From contig RFJE01000208.1 of assembly GCA_003695005.1 (NCBI GenBank), positions 1 through 5,145 on the forward strand: a stretch of 5,145 nucleotides of DNA, read 5' to 3'. The DNA comes from Candidatus Hydrogenedentota bacterium (GTDB lineage Bacteria > Spirochaetota > Leptospiria > Turneriellales > J094). The translations under genes were made by a program, and so were the position numbers. The notes beneath the pieces are model-generated. The model saw only the letters and a program-made list of their open reading frames with translations. It was not told the origin of the DNA and searched no databases. Positions 1-5,145 of this stretch are shown piece by piece; the stretch's first letter is position 1, and each line of letters begins with the position of its first letter.

Positions 1-600
1 AATTAAGGCTTTCTTTGGACTTTCATGAACCCCGAGAACAACGGCACTGACTAAAAAAGGGGCAAACGCAATATGGTTACCTTGCGAAGCTTCGAGTAAA
101 TAAAATCCCGCGGCTAGTTTTGATAGCTCATAAGAAGATGTCCAATATTCATTTTCCTCTCTACCGATATGAATCTCTTTTACAAGGGGATACGACAATG
201 GCTTAAAAAGTGCCCTGTCGGGATACCTGTCTTCGTAAGGAAATTGGTACGGCTTTAAACCTAATAACTCGCGCAACCGAACCCGACTAGATTCTCGCAT
301 ATAATTTCGTGCTGATTCAAAAAAAGCACGAGTAATGTTCTCCTTAAAAGAAGCGAGCATGGCATAGCCACCACTGCTTCGTCTTTTGGCTTTTACCTTT
401 ACCTCATGAGCATTGGTTTGTCCTTTTAAAAACTGAACAGGATCTGCAATGCGATAAATTCGTAAATGTAAGCTTTTATATGGCACAGAAGAAATATCAA
501 TTTTTGGTTTTTCCCCGGGCAAAAAGGATTTATAGACGTTGATTTCAATACCGAAAATAGAGAAACTAAAAGCTAAGAAAACGCTAATTATTTTTTTCAT
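1..600 (-). CDS. Alpha-2-macroglobulin family protein, N-terminal part (3' end outside window)
   Basis: This is an open frame of 200 codons read leftward from ATG at 600-598 and running off the window edge, so only the N-terminus is seen. Residues 1-18 form a signal peptide (two Lys, then a hydrophobic FLAFSFSIFG stretch) with no lipobox; I see no Cys in all 200 residues, which suggests a soluble periplasmic or secreted form. The mature part begins with an MG1-like domain: INVYKSFLPGEKPKI (residues 20-34), then LHLRIYRIADPVQFL (44-58). A basic, Arg-rich helical insertion follows (about 66-115). At 162-190 comes AAGFYLLEASQGN followed by FLVSAVVLG, matching the 'pGvYLVEa...vlVSdl.l' pattern known from bacterial A2Ms. 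Such proteins usually exceed 1,500 residues and are thought to trap foreign proteases through a bait region, sometimes with a CxEQ thioester. Those parts lie outside the window. It is the third gene of a leftward set, 51 bp after the barrel-protein gene. No Shine-Dalgarno is visible. The family call is from remembered motifs, not a search. Confidence 0.78.
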   Translation of the reverse strand, partial: MKKIISVFLAFSFSIFGIEINVYKSFLPGEKPKIDISSVPYKSLHLRIYRIADPVQFLKGQTNAHEVKVKAKRRSSGGYAMLASFKENITRAFFESARNYMRESSRVRLRELLGLKPYQFPYEDRYPDRALFKPLSYPLVKEIHIGREENEYWTSSYELSKLAAGFYLLEASQGNHIAFAPFLVSAVVLGVHESPKKALI

Positions 601-651
601 AGACAAGACTAGCTATTACAGCAAGGGTGTAAATTCTTTTTAGAGGGCTAA

Positions 652-2028
652 TTATTTATTTTTATCGGAAATTCGTGATTCATTGTTTCGTGCATCGCTA
701 GTAAGAATAATTTTTACAAACCATTCCAATAAAATAGCACGATCTATAGGCTCGACTGGCATTGCTGTGCGACTTAAACTGTCGGCCACTGCGGATTCGG
801 TAACAGACATAAAGCTAATTCTTTTATTCGACACACGAGCTCCAAAAAGCACTATTTGGTCTATATTCCAGTAAAGGGACAGACCATATATGTCAAAACC
901 ATAAGTGGCATATCTTGTTCTTGAGGCACTTCTAGAACGAACCAGTAAAAATTCATTACTAATATCACACCACAGCTTTTGCCAAATGTTCAGCTTAAGG
1001 CGAATATAATGGTAACCTCCAATGGATTCACCGGGATACAACATAAAAATAAAAGGCTGGTTATTAAAATCCTCATCATCAGATAAAAAGGGTTGATAGT
1101 TGAATACTGTTTTTTTCTGGAACAAATAAAAATCCGAAAAGCGCTCTCCATAATAACGAAATTCTAGTCCTGTATGAATGTTCTTAAAAAATAAAAATTT
1201 ATTCTGTTTCCAAGAGACACCCATTAAAAAAGAAGATCGTGACCCTAAATTTGTTGGTGTTTTTTTATAAGCATTTTGAAAAGTAACTACCTGTTGGCTA
1301 GACCCTGACCCGCAAATTACATCAAACGCTAATGCGCCTTCGGTATAAAATTTCCAAAATTTAAAAAGATGGCGGGAACTATAAGCATGTGGAAGGATTC
1401 GATCGCCTATTTCACCATTACATTCTACAATTCCCCCTATTCCTAAAACTCTTTGCAAAATGAGTATATCACTAAAAAATACATCATCATTAGAGCTATA
1501 ACCTGAACCAATCCCACCTATTTTAATAGTAAAAAAATCCCAATCCATCGTTCCTTGTATGCCTAAAGAAGGGAAATTACGAAATAGTAAGCCAGATCCC
1601 GTAGTAAAATTCGGCAAAACGCCGGTTTCTAGCTCAAACAAAGGACCTTTATTTTCTTGATACGGTGAAAAGAAGTTAGCTAAACTTCCGGAGTAATATA
1701 ATAAAGGAAAAATGTTGAATGTATATGGCTTTGTTTTCAAAGAAGAAGAAAACGTTCTATTCTCAATGGCTACTTGCGTAGAAATATGATACCCCGGTAA
1801 AAAACGATAGTCGCCTGTGGCATACGTCCAAAAGTACGAGTGTCTCTCCGGTTTTACCAAAGTTTTACCGTCAAAAGAAAGAGGACTTGCCGTAAAAGTC
1901 CCCATACTGCGGATTTTGTAACGAAAAGAATTGGCATTTTTTGTGTCTTTTAAATCACCTAAATAATGCGGATAAATTGAATGAGATAAAATTTCAAACA
2001 TGAAAATATAGAAAATAAGCCTAGCCAT
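652..2028 (-). CDS. Predicted beta-barrel outer-membrane protein
   Basis: I do not recognise a named family. The 458-residue product has a short N-terminal hydrophobic signal (MARLIFYIFMFEIL) followed by a body rich in Tyr, Phe, Trp, Gly and Ser. Alternating polar and apolar stretches of 8-12 residues, such as IRLKLNIWQKLWCDIS and FDIYGLSLYWNI, suggest transmembrane beta strands, with Gly/Ser/Asn-rich turns between them. This fits an outer-membrane barrel of perhaps 14-18 strands, or a surface beta-sheet protein; the strand number is only a guess. The C-terminus ends in a hydrophilic tail (SDARNNESRISDKNK) and not in the terminal aromatic residue typical of BAM substrates. The chosen start (ATG 2028-2026) lies one base after the stop of the upstream lipoprotein gene. 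An in-frame ATG at 2079 would add 17 residues and overlap that gene by 50 bp, which seems less likely. Neither start has a Shine-Dalgarno. The tight spacing suggests translational coupling with the lipoprotein and co-transcription with the downstream A2M gene. Confidence 0.75.
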   Translation of the reverse strand: MARLIFYIFMFEILSHSIYPHYLGDLKDTKNANSFRYKIRSMGTFTASPLSFDGKTLVKPERHSYFWTYATGDYRFLPGYHISTQVAIENRTFSSSLKTKPYTFNIFPLLYYSGSLANFFSPYQENKGPLFELETGVLPNFTTGSGLLFRNFPSLGIQGTMDWDFFTIKIGGIGSGYSSNDDVFFSDILILQRVLGIGGIVECNGEIGDRILPHAYSSRHLFKFWKFYTEGALAFDVICGSGSSQQVVTFQNAYKKTPTNLGSRSSFLMGVSWKQNKFLFFKNIHTGLEFRYYGERFSDFYLFQKKTVFNYQPFLSDDEDFNNQPFIFMLYPGESIGGYHYIRLKLNIWQKLWCDISNEFLLVRSRSASRTRYATYGFDIYGLSLYWNIDQIVLFGARVSNKRISFMSVTESAVADSLSRTAMPVEPIDRAILLEWFVKIILTSDARNNESRISDKNK

Positions 2029-2029
2029 T

Positions 2030-2584
2030 TTAATAAGAAACGAAATAGCATAACCTAGAAGTAATCGTAAATACGGCATTTTGTATTTGGTAGTCCGATA
2101 AAGTGCCTCCTTCGTGTTTTAAAATAAAATTGAAAACTATTTGGTTTTTATTTCCACTGATAAACTCAAAATCCCCACTGCCGTTATTCGAGTCTGCCCG
2201 ATAGTGATCTGTTCCTAAATCCCATTCAACTCGAAAATCCGGATCGGATGCCCCTATTGTATGTTTTATATTGTATGGCTGCGGAAGTCGAATTGTTAAA
2301 GCCCTTTGTAGGTAATCAAGAAATAAATGAATATAACGAATAGAAGATTCTATACTAGAATTCCGATGGTAAAGATAAGGATATTGTGGTTGGAAAACCT
2401 GACCATTAATACTCATGCTCCCTTCTATGCGAGCTACATCAACATCATTTTCCCAATCATATTGTCCATAACATGGGGAACTTGTTGGCTCAATCAAGAC
2501 TACTAGATCTTCATCATCGTAAGGTTGGTTTATAGCACATTGAATACATAACACCGCAAGAACAATCCCCATGCGCTGCCACAT
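2030..2584 (-). CDS. Small putative lipoprotein, function unknown
   Basis: The 184-residue product is not one I recognise. Its N-terminus MWQRMGIVLAVLCIQC has one Arg, a hydrophobic core and Cys at 13 and 16. Cys16 after LCIQ could be a relaxed lipobox of the kind spirochaetes use, although Gln at -1 is unusual. The next segment is acidic (QPYDDEDLVVLIEP), as expected for a tether. The remainder has aromatic and polar beta-type segments (for example QIVFNFILKHEGG near the C-terminus) and a helical stretch around residues 80-100 (SSIRYIHLFLDYLQRAL). It is the first leftward gene of the set, and its stop at 2032-2030 is one base before the probable start of the barrel gene, so the two may act as an outer-membrane lipoprotein and barrel pair. 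No in-frame ATG lies upstream; a second ATG at codon 5 would lose the basic residue of the signal. It could instead be an ordinary periplasmic protein if Cys16 is not lipidated. Confidence 0.72.
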   Translation of the reverse strand: MWQRMGIVLAVLCIQCAINQPYDDEDLVVLIEPTSSPCYGQYDWENDVDVARIEGSMSINGQVFQPQYPYLYHRNSSIESSIRYIHLFLDYLQRALTIRLPQPYNIKHTIGASDPDFRVEWDLGTDHYRADSNNGSGDFEFISGNKNQIVFNFILKHEGGTLSDYQIQNAVFTITSRLCYFVSY

Positions 2585-2698
2585 GGTTCTACTTTTACAA
2601 ACAAACCAACTTGAAAAGGATTTTTTTATTGCTTATAGGAGGTATGCAATACAATCAAAAAACAATTGCTAATTCGTCAAAAACCTTAACAATATCCT
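2585..2698. promoter_or_regulatory. Divergent intergenic region with candidate promoters
   Basis: This 114-bp AT-rich spacer separates the two divergent gene sets and should hold both promoters. Rightward, TTGAAA (2611-2616), a 17-base spacer and TATAGG (2634-2639) form a fair sigma70-like pair. Leftward, TATAAG (2637-2632) is a possible -10 with TTGATT (2658-2653) at a short 15-base spacing. The two candidate -10 boxes overlap at 2634-2637 and sit within the palindrome at 2627-2651, so one regulator could control both directions. The promoter assignments are inferred from consensus only and are weak. Confidence 0.35.
2627..2651. repeat. Imperfect 25-bp palindrome, candidate operator or hairpin
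   Basis: The left arm TATTGCTTA (2627-2635) and right arm TATGCAATA (2643-2651) are inverted repeats with 8 of 9 positions pairing. The 7-base centre is TAGGAGG. The element lies near the middle of the divergent spacer and covers both candidate -10 boxes, a position suited to an operator. The AGGAGG in the centre is followed after one base by an ATG, which is too close for normal initiation, so it is probably not a working ribosome binding site. A chance palindrome in AT-rich DNA is possible. Confidence 0.35.
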
Positions 2699-3412
2699 AT
2701 GAAAAGGAACTATACGAAAGTTGTTTTTTCTATTATTTTAGTGTTTTTTGTCTCTTGTCGAGATAATCGAGAAGTTAGTGTTGGAATTTTAAAGCGTGCT
2801 ATGACCGTCTTTTACCAAAAAACTGACCAATTTGCTATTTCCGGTGCTAAAGCAAACTTACCTTTTTGGCTTCGCTTTATGGATCAAAAGTATTCTAATC
2901 GTTTTTATGCTTATGTACCAACAGCAAGACCAACGGCCATGGCTCACTACCGTGTGGATCTTGTCGCTGTTTATGAAGGAAACTTAGAAGAAATTGAGCA
3001 AATGAGAAAAACTCTTGAATCACCTTTATTCCAAAGCATATTAAAGCCAGTGGCTGCTTTCAACGGAATTTTTCTTTCCACTGACAATAAAGTTTTGCAA
3101 GCAAAGTCGCTTGCTCTTATTTTAGAAGCTCGGGGGAATGCTTTTTTACGGTTATCTGCAGAAGATAAATCAGAATTGTTAAACACAGAAGCAAAAAGCT
3201 ATAAAAAAGAATTTGCGCTTTCCTCTTTAGCAAGCATGGTAACGGCAGGCGGATATTTTCACTTACTTCGTTTTGCATCCCTACATCATTCCAATGCTAC
3301 TGATTTGTTGTTTAGCGGGAAGTATCATCGTTTAGCAGGTAAAAGTAAAAAGCGAATCTTTTTTGGATTGAGAAAAGCCTCCACTGAGAATATTTTACAA
3401 TTGCTTTATTAA
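2699..3412 (+). CDS. Lipoprotein of unknown function
   Basis: The 237-residue product starts with a clear lipoprotein signal: basic MKRNYTK, hydrophobic VVFSIILVFF, then lipobox FVSC with Cys20 as the predicted lipidated residue and polar RDNRE after it. I do not recognise the mature domain. It is basic overall and mostly helical in look, with repeated Leu/Ala-rich segments (for example VLQAKSLALILEARGNAFLRL around 131-151 and FALSSLASMVTAGGYFHLL around 172-190). One patch around residues 75-92, TARPTAMAHYRVDLVAVY, looks like a turn followed by a beta strand. There are no further Cys and no recognised catalytic motif. It is the first gene of the rightward set, and its stop lies only 7 bp before the TPR lipoprotein gene, so the two are probably co-transcribed and may share an envelope role. 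No Shine-Dalgarno precedes ATG 2699; the ATG is supported by the well-formed signal peptide directly after it. Confidence 0.78.
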   Translation: MKRNYTKVVFSIILVFFVSCRDNREVSVGILKRAMTVFYQKTDQFAISGAKANLPFWLRFMDQKYSNRFYAYVPTARPTAMAHYRVDLVAVYEGNLEEIEQMRKTLESPLFQSILKPVAAFNGIFLSTDNKVLQAKSLALILEARGNAFLRLSAEDKSELLNTEAKSYKKEFALSSLASMVTAGGYFHLLRFASLHHSNATDLLFSGKYHRLAGKSKKRIFFGLRKASTENILQLLY

Positions 3413-3419
3413 ATTGTAC

Positions 3420-5145
3420 ATGCGGTATATTATTTGGTTTTTGATTTTTATTACGGGAACAGGCTGTGTTGCTCGAGAAGTTAATTTTTCCGATATAGCT
3501 ATCCTAAATAAAGAAATTACAAAATCCTATGATGCAAAGCTTTTTTTTAAGGCTCTTAAGGACCGTAAGACCCCTACTTATGCTGAACTTTTTTTAGCAG
3601 GCTTAATCCACAAAAAACGTAAAGAATACAAAAGCGCTATTTTAAATTTTACCCGTGCTTTTTACGAAGATACTGCGCGCAAGTCAAAAAAATTTTTTCC
3701 AGGTCCTGTATATTCCTATGTATCTTCTAGTTTTAAAACGAAAAGTCCTTTGTATAATGAGGTTTTGTATAACTTGGCCGAGTGCTTTTTGGAGCTCGGC
3801 GAAAAAAAGTATGCCCTTAAATTTTTAAACTTAATGGATGGTGAAGATGATGTTTTGCACCACGATGCAAAAAGATTAGAAGCCCGAATTTATGCCAGGA
3901 TGAGCGGCGATCACCGCCAAAAAGCTATCAAGATCTATAAAAGCTTGTGGAACGAAAACGCAAATCCAGTGATTGCCATTCGTCTGGCATCTCTTTATGA
4001 AAAAGAAGATAAGCTGGATCAAGCTGTTCAATATTATCTAAGTGCATTAGAATTTCCTGCTAATGATTGGACCTATAAGACAGCCTCGGATAATTTAGAT
4101 AGGCTACTGGAAGATAACCCGAAACTAAAAGAAAATATTCGTGTAGAGCAAAAAGTTCGTTTAGCAGAAGGATATCGCATCTTAAAACAGCTTGATAAAT
4201 CTCTAAAGTTGTATAATCAAATCCAACCAGATAAACTACCCGAAAAATACTTTTATTTTTACCTGCAAAATAAAGCCCGCTTACTTGTTGATTTAAAACG
4301 TTACTCTTTAGCGGTGAGCTTTGCCAAGAGTAATGAATCTAAATTAAAAACTATCCCGAGTCCAAGCGAAAAATATAATAATGGGTGGGAAGCTCTTGTT
4401 GTGGATTTATCTACGCGGCTATTAAAAAAATACAGGTATAATTTCATTTTAAACCTCGTGCCCCCTAAATTTCCTGCAGCAAAAGCCATGCGTGCTCGTC
4501 TGCAAGCTTTACACAAAAAGAAGAGAGCATCCCGTTTGGAAGAGTCAAAATGGTATTTAGAAAATATAGATGCCAATTCTAATGTTGCCGAAAGGGTTTT
4601 TTTCCACGTTTGTCTAGAAAAAATAAATTCCGATTTATTCTCACAAGCAGAATCTTGCTTAAAAGAATTAGCTTCGGTAACTGCAGGCAATGAAACGGCA
4701 GGTCGAGCGCTTTTCTTTTTAGGGTTTTTACAAGAGCGCAAAGGAAATTGGAAGCATGCCATTGAGTATTACAAAAAAACATATTTAGAAGCACCGGCTA
4801 GCATGCATGCCTTTTACGCATTAAGAAAAATTCCCTCGAAAAACCTCCCCCTTCCAGAAAATAAAATCACTGCCATTCGAGATTTTATTGCGAGCATTGG
4901 GTTAAACAAGGCAACATTAAAAAAGTTCTTTGAAAAAAAGAAAGAAGAGGCAAACTATGCCGTAGATTCTTTTTATCTAAATTGGGAAAACAAGCTCAGC
5001 AATTTAGAAAAAAATCTGAGCCCTCAAGAAAAGAAAGCAATGCTCTTTTTAGCCATGGGGGAATTTAACTATGCTGCAAAACTTCTTAATGATACCGAAA
5101 AAGAAAGAAAATTACTTTTATATCAAAAAACCGGTTTTCTTACGA
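3420..5145 (+). CDS. TPR-repeat lipoprotein, probable N-terminal part of an Slt-type lytic transglycosylase (3' end outside window)
   Basis: An open frame of 575 codons runs off the window end. The N-terminus MRYIIWFLIFITGTGC is a lipoprotein signal with Cys16 in a GTGC lipobox, giving a membrane-anchored periplasmic protein. The rest is almost wholly helix-turn-helix repeats of TPR type. Examples lie at about residues 55-83 (LAGLIHKKRKEYKSAILNF), 113-139, 151-177, 184-212 (IRLASLYEKEDKLDQAVQYY), 246-268, 281-305 and 426-455 (LFFLGFLQERKGNWKHAIEY). The segment YLEAPASMHAFYALRKI (455-471) resembles the 'yP.s.Ya.lA..rL' end of the superhelical domain in Slt70-like enzymes. The final part (AMLFLAMGEFNYAAKLL, 540-556) resembles the linker helix before the SLT catalytic domain. 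Those enzymes cut peptidoglycan glycan strands to 1,6-anhydro ends. The catalytic Glu and SLT motifs would lie beyond the edge, so the enzyme call is inference; a plain TPR lipoprotein is the alternative. It lies 7 bp after the preceding lipoprotein gene. No Shine-Dalgarno is seen. Confidence 0.75.
   Translation, partial: MRYIIWFLIFITGTGCVAREVNFSDIAILNKEITKSYDAKLFFKALKDRKTPTYAELFLAGLIHKKRKEYKSAILNFTRAFYEDTARKSKKFFPGPVYSYVSSSFKTKSPLYNEVLYNLAECFLELGEKKYALKFLNLMDGEDDVLHHDAKRLEARIYARMSGDHRQKAIKIYKSLWNENANPVIAIRLASLYEKEDKLDQAVQYYLSALEFPANDWTYKTASDNLDRLLEDNPKLKENIRVEQKVRLAEGYRILKQLDKSLKLYNQIQPDKLPEKYFYFYLQNKARLLVDLKRYSLAVSFAKSNESKLKTIPSPSEKYNNGWEALVVDLSTRLLKKYRYNFILNLVPPKFPAAKAMRARLQALHKKKRASRLEESKWYLENIDANSNVAERVFFHVCLEKINSDLFSQAESCLKELASVTAGNETAGRALFFLGFLQERKGNWKHAIEYYKKTYLEAPASMHAFYALRKIPSKNLPLPENKITAIRDFIASIGLNKATLKKFFEKKKEEANYAVDSFYLNWENKLSNLEKNLSPQEKKAMLFLAMGEFNYAAKLLNDTEKERKLLLYQKTGFLT

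Noticed and set aside
601..651. Possible terminator or promoter between the barrel gene and the A2M gene
   Set aside because: No GC-rich hairpin with a T-run and no good -35/-10 pair was found in the 51 bp, so read-through is more likely.
683..874. Rightward 63-codon ORF
   Set aside because: It lies antisense inside the barrel-protein gene and has no start signal or recognisable product.
2675..2680. TTGACG on the minus strand as a strong -35 box
   Set aside because: No acceptable -10 lies 16-18 bases downstream (the bases there read TGATTG or GATTGT).
2644..2766. A 40-codon rightward ORF (ATG 2644 to TAA 2766) just after AGGAGG, possible leader peptide
   Set aside because: The AGGAGG is only one base from the ATG, too close for initiation. 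The frame overlaps the well-supported lipoprotein gene out of phase and its peptide has no recognisable character.
2971..3186. Leftward 71-codon ORF
   Set aside because: It is antisense within the 2699-3412 lipoprotein gene, whose signal peptide and tight spacing to the next gene support the rightward frame.
4301..4794. Two overlapping leftward ORFs of 153 and 71 codons
   Set aside because: Both are antisense to the continuous TPR frame, which shows clear repeat structure through this region.

Overview
The window is an AT-rich stretch of about 5.1 kb (roughly 38% GC by eye). It appears to come from a Gram-negative (diderm) bacterium, because nearly every product looks exported to the envelope. 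I see lipoprotein signals, a beta-barrel-like outer-membrane protein and the N-terminus of a bacterial alpha-2-macroglobulin (A2M). The lipoprotein-rich style and low GC would fit a Leptospira-like spirochaete or a Bdellovibrio/Bacteriovorax-like predator. No marker gene is present, so the lineage is a guess.

The layout is two divergent gene sets separated by a 114-bp spacer (2585-2698). The leftward set runs from 2584 to beyond base 1. It contains a small putative lipoprotein (2030-2584), a predicted beta-barrel outer-membrane protein (652-2028) that starts one base after the lipoprotein's stop codon, and, 51 bp later, the first 200 codons of an A2M-family protein (1-600, cut by the window edge). 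The rightward set runs from 2699 past the end. It contains a lipoprotein of unknown function (2699-3412) and, 7 bp later, a large TPR-rich lipoprotein (3420-5145, cut by the window edge). The layout of the latter resembles the N-terminal superhelical part of an Slt-type lytic transglycosylase.

Both sets therefore look like cell-envelope operons. The leftward one could be a protease-trapping or envelope-defence A2M module with an outer-membrane partner. The rightward one may concern peptidoglycan remodelling. None of the five starts has a convincing Shine-Dalgarno sequence. The only AGGAGG noticed near a gene start lies in the loop of an imperfect palindrome in the middle of the divergent spacer. 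I found no RNA genes, mobile elements, CRISPR arrays or terminators.
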